From assembly GCA_002163155.1 (NCBI GenBank), contig MAAO01000006.1, positions 558,001 to 622,000 of the forward strand: a DNA stretch of 64,000 bases. The letters are read 5' to 3'. Shown in pieces: positions 52,487-60,839 of this stretch. This DNA is from Halobacteriovorax marinus (GTDB lineage Bacteria; Bdellovibrionota; Bacteriovoracia; Bacteriovoracales; Bacteriovoracaceae). Numbering within the stretch: position 1 is the stretch's first letter; the number at the start of each line of letters is the position of its first letter. The position numbers were made by a program, and so were the translations under genes. Under the pieces are notes generated by a model. The model ran no database searches. It saw nothing but the letters and a program-made list of their open reading frames with translations, and was not told the DNA's origin.

Positions 52487-53503
52487 CTATCTCATCTTTG
52501 GATTAACAATCGCGTATATTAAATCCACGACTAGGTTTATAAGGACGATCATTGTGGCAATAAAGAGAATTCCACCTTGAATGACATTGTAATCTCTGGC
52601 ATTGATACTCGTGACTAGCCACTTACCAATTCCAGGCCATGAGAAAATAGTTTCTGTGAGAATCGCCCCTGTAATAATTGATCCAAACATAAGACCAATC
52701 ACTGTGACGATGGGTATAAGAGCATTTCTTAAAGCGTGAACACCAATAATCTTTCTAATAGGAAGACCTTTCGCCTTAGCAGTTCTGATGTAATCTTCCC
52801 CGAGAACTTCCAGCATACTTGATCTGGTCATTCGTGCCATAACCGCTAATGGGATAGTTCCCATAGCAATTGAAGGTAGAATGAGATGACTTAGAACAGA
52901 AAGAAATGGTCCAATTCCTTCGTTTCTTAAATTCACAGGTAAGAGTGTATCTATGAGCATGAAGCCTGTGACCACTTCTACATCGAACATAATTCCAATA
53001 CGACCTGAAACAGGAGTAATTCCTAGTGTTACAGAGAAGAAGAGAATGAGAATCAGTCCCCACCAAAAAATAGGCATGGAATAACCCACAAGTGATCCAC
53101 CCATGAGAAAGTAGTCATAGAAGGAATTTCTCTTAACCGCTGCTAAGATACCCAGTGGAACACCAATGAGAATGGCAATGAATAAAGCAGTCATTCCCAG
53201 CTCTATAGTTGCAGGAAATCTAGAAAAGAATTCTTCTGTCACTGAAATATTTGAAACAATTGATCTTCCTAGATCTCCTTGAAGAGCATTCTTTACAAAA
53301 ATAAAGTATTGCTCATAGATAGGAAGGTCGAGTCCCATTTGTCTTTTCATTTCTGCGTAGACCGCTGGATCAGCACCTCTTTCACCAAGCTTTAACATGA
53401 TGGGGTCACCAGGAATAAGTCTAATGAGAACGAAGGATAAAATAGAAATCCCTACGAGAGTAGGGATTAAATCTAAAAACTTTTTTAAAATAAATTTGAG
53501 CAT
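52487..53503 (-). CDS. dppB: Dipeptide ABC transporter permease DppB
   Basis: 338 residues (E. coli 339) with six membrane helices, beginning with the signature LIRLIPGDPIMLKLG and ending YAIVNPKMR. The EAA loop is RTAKAKGLPIRKIIGVHALRNALIP. It overlaps dppA by one base, indicating tight coupling. Inner membrane. Confidence 0.95.
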   Translation of the reverse strand: MLKFILKKFLDLIPTLVGISILSFVLIRLIPGDPIMLKLGERGADPAVYAEMKRQMGLDLPIYEQYFIFVKNALQGDLGRSIVSNISVTEEFFSRFPATIELGMTALFIAILIGVPLGILAAVKRNSFYDYFLMGGSLVGYSMPIFWWGLILILFFSVTLGITPVSGRIGIMFDVEVVTGFMLIDTLLPVNLRNEGIGPFLSVLSHLILPSIAMGTIPLAVMARMTRSSMLEVLGEDYIRTAKAKGLPIRKIIGVHALRNALIPIVTVIGLMFGSIITGAILTETIFSWPGIGKWLVTSINARDYNVIQGGILFIATMIVLINLVVDLIYAIVNPKMR

Positions 53504-55098
53504 TATTTAAGTTCCACCGTTTTGAAAATATCTCCACCTAGAGGATCAATTTTATAACCAGAAACATTATTTCTCATGGCCCTGAAGATAACAGAGTGAG
53601 CAATAGGAACCCATGGAGCTTGTTTTTTGAAGATCATTTGTGCTTTCTCGTAGAGAGAAGTTCTCTCTGCTAAATCAGTCACTCTCTTCGCTTTTACAAT
53701 GAGCTCTTCAAAATCTTTATTACACCATCTAGCATAGTTTGAGCCGGCCTTTACAGCAGTACAACCTAGAAGAGTATAGAGGAAGTTATCTGGGTCTCCG
53801 TTATCTCCTGTCCAACCAAGTTGCACCATAGCGTGTTCACCAGCTGAAGATTTTTTAAGATACGTAGGCCACTCATAAGAAATAAGTTTTACTTTGATTC
53901 CAACTTTTGCAAGATCTGCTTGCATCATCTCTCCCATCTTTTTCCCATTTGGGTTGTAAGGACGAGTTACTGGAAGAGTCCAGATTTCAGTTTCAAAACC
54001 ATTAGGAAAACCAGCTTCTTTTAAAAGTGATTTTGCTTTTGCAATATTGTAATCATAATCAGTCACAGAATCATTATATGACCAAATTGTTGGAGGTAGA
54101 GGGTTCTTAGCCGCTTTTGCGTGACCTAGGTAAATAGCGTCTATGTAAGCGCTCTTGTTAAGGGCATGATTAATCGCCTGTCTCACTTTAATATTATCAA
54201 AAGGCTTCTTTTGCATATTCATGGCGAGGTAACCAACATTTAGTCCTGCACCATTAAGTAGTGTGATGTCTTTATTCGCTCTCATAGCGTCTAGATCAGC
54301 TGGAGAAGGTTCAATGATTAAATGACACTCACCAGTTTTAAGTTTTTGATATCTTACAGAAGCATCAGGAGTGATGGCAAAAGCCAGTCTATCTACTTTA
54401 GGCATACCTGCGAAGTGGTCTTTAAAAGCAGTGTACTTAATGATGTTGTCTTTTAGGTAAGATTTAAAGGCAAAGGGACCAGTTCCCACAGGAAGATTAT
54501 CAATTTTATCTTTGTTATCTTCTTTAATGAGTTTCTCTGAATATTCCTTAGAAAGAATACTCATGAAACTCATGGCCATATTGGCGAGAAAAGGAGCTTC
54601 TTGTTTGTTAAGAACAATCTTCACAGAGTGATCATTAACTTTAACAATATCTTTTATGAGGTTACCCATATCCATACCGTTGAAGTATTCGTAAGTTCCT
54701 CCTCCAACTTTATTATATGGATTTGATTTCAAACGCATTCTATCAAAAGAAAAGATCACGTCATCAGCATTCAATTCTCTAGTAGGAGTAAAGTACTTAG
54801 TTGTATGAAACTTAACACCCTTTCTTAAGTTGAAAGTGTATTCAAGTTTATCTGAAGAAATTGACCAGCTCTCAGCTAAGGCCGGAACAATTTTAGTTGA
54901 ACCATATTCAAATTCAACAAGTCTATTATAAATAGTGTGAGCAGAGGCGTTGTTAGAAGTTCCATCTGTTGTTACTTGTGGATTGAAAGCTGTAGGGCTT
55001 CCTTCTGAACAATAAATAAATGTAGTCTTCTTAGTTCCTTCTTTTACGCAACCAGTAGTTAGGGCGAAAAGGGCAAATAGAATGGCCATCTTTTTCAT
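53503..55098 (-). CDS. dppA: Dipeptide-binding lipoprotein DppA
   Basis: 531 residues with lipoprotein signal TTGC (Cys17). SBP family 5; it follows E. coli DppA closely: CSEGSPTAFNPQ, NRLVEFEYGSTKIVPALAESW, and PTRELNADDVIFSFDR. It captures dipeptides (in relatives also haem or delta-aminolevulinate) in the periplasm for DppBCDF. The E. coli protein is soluble; here it appears lipid-anchored. The operon promoter candidate lies 41 nt upstream. Neighbouring peptidases suggest a peptide-based diet. Confidence 0.94.
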   Translation of the reverse strand: MKKMAILFALFALTTGCVKEGTKKTTFIYCSEGSPTAFNPQVTTDGTSNNASAHTIYNRLVEFEYGSTKIVPALAESWSISSDKLEYTFNLRKGVKFHTTKYFTPTRELNADDVIFSFDRMRLKSNPYNKVGGGTYEYFNGMDMGNLIKDIVKVNDHSVKIVLNKQEAPFLANMAMSFMSILSKEYSEKLIKEDNKDKIDNLPVGTGPFAFKSYLKDNIIKYTAFKDHFAGMPKVDRLAFAITPDASVRYQKLKTGECHLIIEPSPADLDAMRANKDITLLNGAGLNVGYLAMNMQKKPFDNIKVRQAINHALNKSAYIDAIYLGHAKAAKNPLPPTIWSYNDSVTDYDYNIAKAKSLLKEAGFPNGFETEIWTLPVTRPYNPNGKKMGEMMQADLAKVGIKVKLISYEWPTYLKKSSAGEHAMVQLGWTGDNGDPDNFLYTLLGCTAVKAGSNYARWCNKDFEELIVKAKRVTDLAERTSLYEKAQMIFKKQAPWVPIAHSVIFRAMRNNVSGYKIDPLGGDIFKTVELK

Positions 55099-55138
55099 GG
55101 GAATAAACTCCTCTCATTAATGTTGAAATTGAGGAGTC

Positions 55139-55168
55139 ATACTATCTTTGTGGGAGTAAAATTGACAA
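55139..55168 (-). promoter_or_regulatory. Promoter of dpp operon
   Basis: On the minus strand TTGTCA (55168-55163) and TAGTAT (55144-55139) with an 18-nt spacer. Confidence 0.5.
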
Positions 55169-55193
55169 CTAAAGGCTAAGAAAAATTGCCGAT

Positions 55194-55209
55194 ACTGCCT
55201 TGCGGCAGT
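55194..55209 (-). terminator. Hairpin after endA
   Basis: ACTGCC-GCAA-GGCAGT on the minus strand; a T5 tract comes 8 nt after the stem. Placed 3 nt after the endA stop. Moderate terminator. Confidence 0.55.
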
Positions 55210-55212
55210 GGT

Positions 55213-55959
55213 CTAGAAGTCTGCGATGAAATCGACTAATTCTGGATGATCAATAAATGGGTTAGTATTTCTTTGAAATCTTGAAATGGCATTATTTCTA
55301 TCAATTTCCATTTGATCTACTGGATCTTCTTTGTGCCATTTTCTAAAGAAATTTTCTTGTCTAGAATCTATCTTCTTATTGTAACGAATAGAAAAGTACA
55401 TCATTGATCTAGCAACATTTCCTTTGTGCTCGTGTGGTGGCTCAAAACATTTTCCACGTCCACCGCCAGTACCCATTGATGACATTCCGTTTGTCCATTC
55501 AACATCTCTTACTTCACAGAAAGGATGAGACGAGCGAATTGAATTCACTTCTGAATTACAAGGGAAGAGGTGGTGAAGATCACTTATGGCCGGTTTTCTA
55601 TCGGCGCCTCTACTTTTTGGCCATGTGTGCTCAGCATTCATTTCACGGTGATTGGGAACTTTCCTTGTCTGTAAACAATGATCAGAATAAACAGAACAAA
55701 CTCTTCCATTTCTATTATCAAGAGTTTTAAACATTCTCTTCTTGGCGTCTTTGTAACTTACTGAGCTAGCTTTTTTAGCGATGGAACCAATGATCATAAT
55801 TGCTTCGCGGTCACAATTACCCATGACTCTCTTATACTTTGCACTCAATGTTTTTGTTTCATTGAACTTATCCCATAGCTTTTCGCAGTTAGGAGTAGAG
55901 GCATGAATAGATGAGAGAGTGAAGAGAGAGCAAGCGAGCGTAAGAATTAAATATTTCAA
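55213..55959 (-). CDS. endA: Secreted endonuclease I (EndA/NucM family)
   Basis: 248 residues starting at TTG 55959, where GAGGAA lies 7-8 nt upstream and the signal peptide (MKYLILTLACSLFTLSS after initiation) begins; an ATG at 56016 would bury it. The beta-beta-alpha-metal nuclease core reads NAEHTWPKSRGA, SDLHHLFPCNSEVNS and ARSMMYFSIRY. It cuts DNA, and often RNA, nonspecifically in the periplasm or outside, useful for digesting prey DNA. Cysteines match the family disulfides. Same strand as the buf operon but separate. Confidence 0.93.
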   Translation of the reverse strand: MKYLILTLACSLFTLSSIHASTPNCEKLWDKFNETKTLSAKYKRVMGNCDREAIMIIGSIAKKASSVSYKDAKKRMFKTLDNRNGRVCSVYSDHCLQTRKVPNHREMNAEHTWPKSRGADRKPAISDLHHLFPCNSEVNSIRSSHPFCEVRDVEWTNGMSSMGTGGGRGKCFEPPHEHKGNVARSMMYFSIRYNKKIDSRQENFFRKWHKEDPVDQMEIDRNNAISRFQRNTNPFIDHPELVDFIADF

Positions 55960-56066
55960 GATAATTTCCTCAGTAGTGTGCGAAGTAAATTTAGAGCTAA
56001 ATATATGGTTTTTCAAGGAAAGTTTTAATTATTCTTATAAAAACTATTAGTTTGGGCCATGTAATG

Positions 56067-56777
56067 TCATTTCAGTGACTTAATGAGTCGATTGCTGGAG
56101 AAGAAGAGGAAGAGCTGTTGAACTTCTTCAGCTGAGATCTCTGGAGTGAGTTCGATGGCCTCACCTAGGGCGCGTCCACTTAGTAAGTGACTAAAGAGAG
56201 TATATTGAGTTTTCGAGATAGGGAAGTAATTCACTCCAACAGAAGTGCGAAAGAAGAAGAAGCTGGTCTCTTCAGTATAGTCACCCTTCCATAGGGGGAC
56301 GGGGGCATCAAAGGCCTTGAGTGTATCTAGAAAATTAAAAATTGAATTTTCATTTGCATCAGCGAGCTGTTGGCTTGCGAGTCCCTCTATAAAAGGGGCA
56401 TGAAAAACCGCTCTAAAAGTTTTATCCATCTCTGCTAGGGTATGTAGGTTGGGCGCCTTAGCACTGATGAGGTGGTCTTTAATAAAGTGTGGAAAATCGT
56501 CACCATATCTCTCTAAGTCATAGGAAGAACTGCTGTGAGTTTCTTTAAAATCATTATAGAGCAGATAAAATTTCTCCGCTCCAATGTATTCATACACTTT
56601 CGCGTAATTTTCCTTTAAGGCCTCTAGCATTCTCACTTCGTAGTCTTCAGCGTAAACCTCCATGGCCTCACTAGCACTTAAGGTTCCTGCGGGCGTAAAT
56701 TTTTTTTCTAGTTCATCAATAGAAGAATTCTTATAAGCACTCGCTAAGAACATAGTTTGCAGTTCTTTGAGTTTCAT
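56067..56777 (-). CDS. bufC: Bufferin biosynthesis partner protein BufC/HvfC (DUF2063)
   Basis: 236 residues. The N-terminal 100 residues form the DUF2063 domain: ELQTMFLASAY, SASEAMEVYAEDYEVRMLEALKENYAKVYEYIGAEKF. Members act as recognition/partner subunits of the DUF692 enzyme and bind the precursor leader. It overlaps bufB by 4 nt (ATGA type), confirming an operon. Cytoplasmic. The C-terminal 110 residues are the less conserved partner domain. Confidence 0.88.
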   Translation of the reverse strand: MKLKELQTMFLASAYKNSSIDELEKKFTPAGTLSASEAMEVYAEDYEVRMLEALKENYAKVYEYIGAEKFYLLYNDFKETHSSSSYDLERYGDDFPHFIKDHLISAKAPNLHTLAEMDKTFRAVFHAPFIEGLASQQLADANENSIFNFLDTLKAFDAPVPLWKGDYTEETSFFFFRTSVGVNYFPISKTQYTLFSHLLSGRALGEAIELTPEISAEEVQQLFLFFSSNRLIKSLK

Positions 56778-57613
56778 AACTTCTCCATAATGGAGTAGGC
56801 CTTGCTCGCTTCTTCTACTAAGTCAAAAAACTTAGGAATATCTTCGTCCCACTCAATGAGAGTTTTGATTTTTCCTTTTTGCTCCAAGGTGTACTTGTAG
56901 AGTTGCCAAACATCACTATGAACTGGGCAGCTGTGGGTATCAAAGAGGTAGTCTCCCATATCAGTGAAACCTGCTAGATGAATTTCTGCGATGGCCTCTT
57001 TAGGGATATTGTCGACATAGGCTTTTGGATTAAAGTTTTGATTCTTAGAATTCACGTAGATATTATTCACATCTAGGAGAATTTTACATCCAGATTTCTT
57101 TGCGAGGAGTTTTAAAAATTCACTCTCATCAATTTCATTTTCATTAAAGTGCAAATACGCCGAGAGATTTTCAAGAGCAATTTCTCTTCCTAGAAAATCT
57201 TGAACTTCTGAAACCTTGTTGGCTAAATATTCTAGGTTCTCAAAGGTATAGGGGAAGGGCAGAAGGTTATGCAGATTATTCTTAGAGGTACCCGTCCAGC
57301 ACAAGTGATCTGAAACCATAAAGGGATCGACTTCATGAATGAGGCGTTTTAATTTTTCGAGATAGTCATAGTTTAAATTTTCTACTGTAGCGATGGAGAG
57401 TGAGACCCCGTGGAGAGAGATGGGAAAGTTCTGGCGCAAATCTTCCACAACTTTTCTGCCTCGACCTTTAGAACAGAGAATATTCTCTGTCGTCACTTCA
57501 AACCAAGCTACTGGGGAGGTGTCTTCAATGGATAAGTTCTTCACATCCTTAAAGTGCTGGGCCCGAAGGCCCACGCCAACTTCTGCACTTGAATTAATTG
57601 TCAAATGTTCCAC
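56774..57613 (-). CDS. bufB: Multinuclear iron enzyme BufB/MbnB (DUF692)
   Basis: 279 residues with the DUF692 TIM-barrel metal ligands in order: SLHGVSLSI, VSDHLCW, ALENLSAY, LLDVNNIYVN, AEIHLAGF, DTHSCPVHSDV and LIEWDEDIP. Enzymes of this family use two or three iron ions and oxygen to convert precursor cysteines to oxazolone-thioamide or thiooxazole groups. It begins 20 nt inside the end of the Cys-rich precursor gene and overlaps bufC by 4 nt. High confidence in family; the chemistry on this precursor is inferred. Confidence 0.92.
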   Translation of the reverse strand: MEHLTINSSAEVGVGLRAQHFKDVKNLSIEDTSPVAWFEVTTENILCSKGRGRKVVEDLRQNFPISLHGVSLSIATVENLNYDYLEKLKRLIHEVDPFMVSDHLCWTGTSKNNLHNLLPFPYTFENLEYLANKVSEVQDFLGREIALENLSAYLHFNENEIDESEFLKLLAKKSGCKILLDVNNIYVNSKNQNFNPKAYVDNIPKEAIAEIHLAGFTDMGDYLFDTHSCPVHSDVWQLYKYTLEQKGKIKTLIEWDEDIPKFFDLVEEASKAYSIMEKL

Positions 57614-57860
57614 CTTTATCCATACACTGTTTCTTAGTCACTTTTACCCAGCCCTTTCCTTTACAGGAATTATGGCCAGCACAACTATTTGTTTTCCCGG
57701 AACAGGCTCCAGTACCTTTGCAGGAGTTGATGCCTTGGCACTTTCCTGTCATCTCTTCCTCGCCCTTGTCTGAACTGCTGGACATGGCACTAGTGGCATT
57801 TGGAAGAATAGCACTAAGTCCTAGGAGGGCAGCCCCCACTAGCAAATCTTTCGTTCTCAT
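57594..57860 (-). CDS. bufA: Bufferin precursor peptide BufA (Cys-rich, exported)
   Basis: 88 residues from ATG 57860 (AAAGGA upstream; the longer in-frame start at 57911 has no ribosome site). Signal sequence 1-25 serves as leader. The mature peptide has six cysteines at 41, 47, 53, 60, 66 and 79 in repeats CQGINSCKGTG and CAGHNSCKGKGW, typical of BufA2-type bufferins, RiPPs that bind copper in the periplasm. Cysteines are the substrates of BufB-BufC encoded directly downstream. No DoxX-like bufD is present. It is divergent from the 51-residue gene at 58034. Confidence 0.88.
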   Translation of the reverse strand: MRTKDLLVGAALLGLSAILPNATSAMSSSSDKGEEEMTGKCQGINSCKGTGACSGKTNSCAGHNSCKGKGWVKVTKKQCMDKGGTFDN

Positions 57861-57990
57861 CACTGATCCTTTGTTACAAGATTTTAGTCCTCTTCTGATG
57901 ATAAGTGACAAATGTTAGGACTTTGTGACTATAAATGACTGTAATTTATGGTTTCCTTACCATTGTAAGGACAATTGGGAACCTGGTAGA

Positions 57991-57999
57991 TGCTATACT
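57991..57999 (+). promoter_or_regulatory. Extended -10 promoter with overlapping palindrome
   Basis: TGCTATACT is an extended -10 (TGnTATACT). CTATAC-TTAG-GTATAG (57993-58008) overlaps it and could be an operator at the start site. Confidence 0.5.
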
Positions 58000-58033
58000 T
58001 AGGTATAGTCAAACGATTCTGGAGGTTCATACT

Positions 58034-58189
58034 ATGGGAAAAAGAGGAGTTGACGGTTGTCACAAGAAGAAACTTACCACTCGCGTAAAAAAAGCAAAAA
58101 ATCACTTTAAATTATTCACTCATAAGAAGAATGTCCCATCTTGGGAGTTGCTTCTAGAGGAGTACAAGCTGCTTAAGAATCTAACTTAA
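58034..58189 (+). CDS. Small basic protein, 51 residues
   Basis: ATG 58034 has GGAGG 10 nt upstream, and there is a promoter 35 nt before it; the longer frame from 57935 has neither. The peptide is strongly basic in its first 35 residues (KKKLTTRVKKAKNHFKLFTHKK), then ends in an amphipathic acidic/leucine helix (SWELLLEEYKLLKNL). Two-part charge suggests nucleic-acid or ribosome binding, but no family is recognised. It has one Cys. Placed divergently from the bufferin precursor, with an operator-like palindrome in its promoter. Confidence 0.6.
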   Translation: MGKRGVDGCHKKKLTTRVKKAKNHFKLFTHKKNVPSWELLLEEYKLLKNLT

Positions 58190-58229
58190 GCCTTAATAAC
58201 AGTGACTTAGGTGACAAACTCGCTGTACC

Positions 58230-58235
58230 TATAAT
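58230..58235 (+). promoter_or_regulatory. Perfect -10 upstream of L,D-transpeptidase gene
   Basis: TATAAT with TTAGGT 17 nt before it (weak -35). The leader of about 95 nt contains the palindrome ACGCATTGCGT (58263-58273) and a TTGTAATT/AATTACAA hairpin (58280-58303) followed by T4. Confidence 0.45.
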
Positions 58236-58336
58236 GTTTACACTAAGCTGATCAATCTTTTGACGCATTGCGTTTTTTGTTGTAATTTCTCTTCGAATTA
58301 CAATTTTGCCTAAAACGCATTCGTTAGGAGATTAAT

Positions 58337-60127
58337 ATGAACAAGTCACTTTTAGTGCTCGCTATGACTGGAGCCTTGGCCTCAGGTTGCGGTGCCAAGA
58401 AAGAACTCTATCCAAACACAGGTTCTGAAGCTTACGAGAAAATGGTTGGGGCCATGACTTCTGTTGATGAAGTTATTGTCGATAAGAACTATTTCACAAC
58501 TGTTGCTCTCTCAGTTAGAGATGCAAGTGGTAAGAGACTAGGTCTTCTTTCACGTCACGATAAAGTCACTGTAGTTTCACTTGCTGGAATTTCTAGTCGA
58601 GAGAATTATGTTCAAGTAACTTTTAGGAAAAGAGCTTATCACCGGATAAATCAATCTGAAAAATACTACGTCTCTTTTAAATACCTTTCAGAAAGAATTG
58701 AAGACTATAAAGACTTCGACGGTAAGTACTTTGTAATTCAAAACTTGGCCACGGAAAGACTTCGTGTTTATGAAAAGAATTGTAACGAAGCTAATGTTTG
58801 TCTCAATAAGATGATTATGGAAACAGAGATGGCGGTTGGTGAAGACACTAAAGAGACAAGATCAATTGTGGGTTCTTTTAGAATCACTGATTGGTGGAAG
58901 TTCTATCAAGATCACGCTGGTCACTATCCTTCTTGGTACCGTGACAGCTACCCAGCTCCACCAAAACCAGGTTCATCATTTTTAAAGTGGTTTAAGAATA
59001 AATACATGCCGAAAATTAACGGTAAGAGAAAGGGTGATATGAGAGGGGCCTTTGGTTGGTATACAGCTTGGGTTGGGCCAAATCATCTTTCACAGTGGAC
59101 TCACGGAACAGTAGGTTGGGGACAAGATAAGGACAAACTTATTAAGGCCACAAAGAAGACTTTTACAAATCTCTTTGCAGATCCTAGAAGTTCAGGTTGT
59201 TCAAGACTTAATAACGAAGCAGTTGCTTACTTAAGAGAGATTTTACCGGTGGGAACTCCCATTGTTAAGATCTACGCTAAAGAAGCTCTCTTACAAAAAG
59301 ATAGAGCGAATTACACAGAGAAAACTAATGATTGGAGTTATATCTTAACGACTAATAACGCTTACTCAACGACGAATTTCTCTGCGGGTAAAGATGGTAT
59401 TGTCGAGCGTGAAGTTCCAATGAGTAAGTGGATTGAACAAGGTACATTTAGAATGGATTCTTATCCAACAATGTATAACTTCACTGATGGAGAGGACTTA
59501 AGTTCTAGACGAGCGAAGACAAGAACAACTGGAAACATTTATAGAGTTGACGCTAAGAAAATGAAAGGTGTCTTCTATGTAGATGCTGGTTTGATTGAAG
59601 GTTATTCTCATCCTAAATCGGAAAAGATTGCTAAGGGTGGATTTAGAAGAGAGCTGGCTCCTGCTTATATGTTGATGTCAGATAAGTTAGATAAGTCTCA
59701 GGCCGTTTATACGACTTCAGATGATAATGACGAAGATAAAGATTACGGTGACACAGTCACAACGACTAGAGTTGAAACTGAGGGACGTGCTTACTTAAAT
59801 AAAAAAGAAGATCGTGCTTATACCTCTGACATAAAGAATATATTTGTTACTGGAAAGAAAGTTGAGAGAGAAACTTCTCCAGCAGTTAGAATACAATTAT
59901 CATCAGGAGTTTTGGCTGAATTCCAATTGGTGGCGGTTGATAAAAAGGATTGGAAGCTTGTGGTTTCGAATGAAACTCTAGAGTCTGACAATTCTAAATT
60001 GCAGTCCTTCGTAAAGAGGTACTTCAAGAAGAAAACAAGCGCTAAGGTAAAAGTTAGCGTTAGGGGTAAGACTTTAAGGCTGAAGAAAACTCGCGGTAGA
60101 AATATCGAAGTGATCTTTCAACTTTAA
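58337..60127 (+). CDS. L,D-transpeptidase-like lipoprotein
   Basis: 596 residues with lipoprotein signal LASGC (Cys18). An SH3-like beta region (about 45-120) precedes a YkuD-type catalytic domain (about 130-312): THGTVG with His256, and SSGCSR with Cys288 as nucleophile, ended by LPVGTPIVKI. The C-terminal 280 residues are mixed and unassigned, with repeated polar strands. It should crosslink or modify peptidoglycan from the outer-membrane inner face. In predatory relatives, such enzymes reshape prey wall, which fits but is inference. Own promoter and terminator. Confidence 0.85.
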   Translation: MNKSLLVLAMTGALASGCGAKKELYPNTGSEAYEKMVGAMTSVDEVIVDKNYFTTVALSVRDASGKRLGLLSRHDKVTVVSLAGISSRENYVQVTFRKRAYHRINQSEKYYVSFKYLSERIEDYKDFDGKYFVIQNLATERLRVYEKNCNEANVCLNKMIMETEMAVGEDTKETRSIVGSFRITDWWKFYQDHAGHYPSWYRDSYPAPPKPGSSFLKWFKNKYMPKINGKRKGDMRGAFGWYTAWVGPNHLSQWTHGTVGWGQDKDKLIKATKKTFTNLFADPRSSGCSRLNNEAVAYLREILPVGTPIVKIYAKEALLQKDRANYTEKTNDWSYILTTNNAYSTTNFSAGKDGIVEREVPMSKWIEQGTFRMDSYPTMYNFTDGEDLSSRRAKTRTTGNIYRVDAKKMKGVFYVDAGLIEGYSHPKSEKIAKGGFRRELAPAYMLMSDKLDKSQAVYTTSDDNDEDKDYGDTVTTTRVETEGRAYLNKKEDRAYTSDIKNIFVTGKKVERETSPAVRIQLSSGVLAEFQLVAVDKKDWKLVVSNETLESDNSKLQSFVKRYFKKKTSAKVKVSVRGKTLRLKKTRGRNIEVIFQL

Positions 60128-60138
60128 AGAAAAGATTG

Positions 60139-60167
60139 GGCCTCATTAGTGAGGCCTTTTTTATTTT
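60139..60167 (+). terminator. Intrinsic terminator after L,D-transpeptidase gene
   Basis: GGCCTCA-TTAG-TGAGGCC with T6ATTTT tail. Confidence 0.92.
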
Positions 60168-60193
60168 AAGTTTACGTAAGTAAGGTAGAAGTT

Positions 60194-60781
60194 ATGAAAA
60201 AGTTTATTCTCTTAATTCTTCTTTTCATAAATTCAACTTTTGCCTTCACTGATTCAGCAGATATTCCAGAAGTCTTTCAAAGAGAATACATCTCAACTAA
60301 TGTTTTAAAACACGATTACGTACAAACCTACGGTGTCTACACTTGTGTCGCAGTCGTTATCTACGGTGAGAATGCTCAAGCAGTCATGGCCCACTTTGAT
60401 AGTGGAACTGATATCAGAAAAGGAATCAAAGAAATTCTCAGAGAGTTTAATCACTCCTTTAGAGTAGAACTCTATGGGGGACAAGCTCCTTTTAATTTAG
60501 AGAAGAAAATTGTGAGTGAACTTAAAGTTCACGGCGTAGAAGTTTCTAAAGTGGCTAGAAATGAAACTTCTGACTCTTCAAAGAATATTACGCTAGATTT
60601 AAATACGGGAGATGTCTTTGATTACGATGAGATAATTTCTTCCACTCCATATAATAAGAGATCCGCTAAGATGGACCGAATTAAATTTTCTAGAAGGCTT
60701 TCTCGCCATGAAGATTCTGTGGGAGGAGGAGACTTTTTGCAAGTTTCTGATTCAGAAGAATTTTCGATTTTCCCTTTTTAA
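60194..60781 (+). CDS. Secreted protein with CheD-like Cys/His pattern
   Basis: 195 residues with a signal peptide (1-17, FAFTD). The core GVYTCVAVVIYGENAQAVMAHFDSGTD (Cys51, His67) followed by FRVELYGGQAP and LEKKIVSELKVHGVEV resembles the CheD-like deamidase fold, where a Cys after a strand and a His on the next strand deamidate glutamine. The signal peptide would make this an exported version, unlike cytoplasmic CheD. The likeness is by pattern only. A terminator separates it from the upstream gene; another secreted protein follows after 58 nt. Confidence 0.6.
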   Translation: MKKFILLILLFINSTFAFTDSADIPEVFQREYISTNVLKHDYVQTYGVYTCVAVVIYGENAQAVMAHFDSGTDIRKGIKEILREFNHSFRVELYGGQAPFNLEKKIVSELKVHGVEVSKVARNETSDSSKNITLDLNTGDVFDYDEIISSTPYNKRSAKMDRIKFSRRLSRHEDSVGGGDFLQVSDSEEFSIFPF

Positions 60782-60839
60782 CTTACATCACATTGCTATA
60801 ACAAAAATATTGCCGTACCTTTTTAAGAAAGGAGTTTTA

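Noticed and set aside
52776-53066. Minus-strand 96-residue frame inside dppB
   Set aside because: It lies wholly within dppB in another frame of the same strand and has a His/Ser/Arg-rich composition typical of shadow frames.
57598-57918. Plus-strand 106-residue frame opposite bufA
   Set aside because: It mirrors the Cys-rich repeats of bufA on the other strand and contains only frame-shadow residues (Pro/Leu rich).
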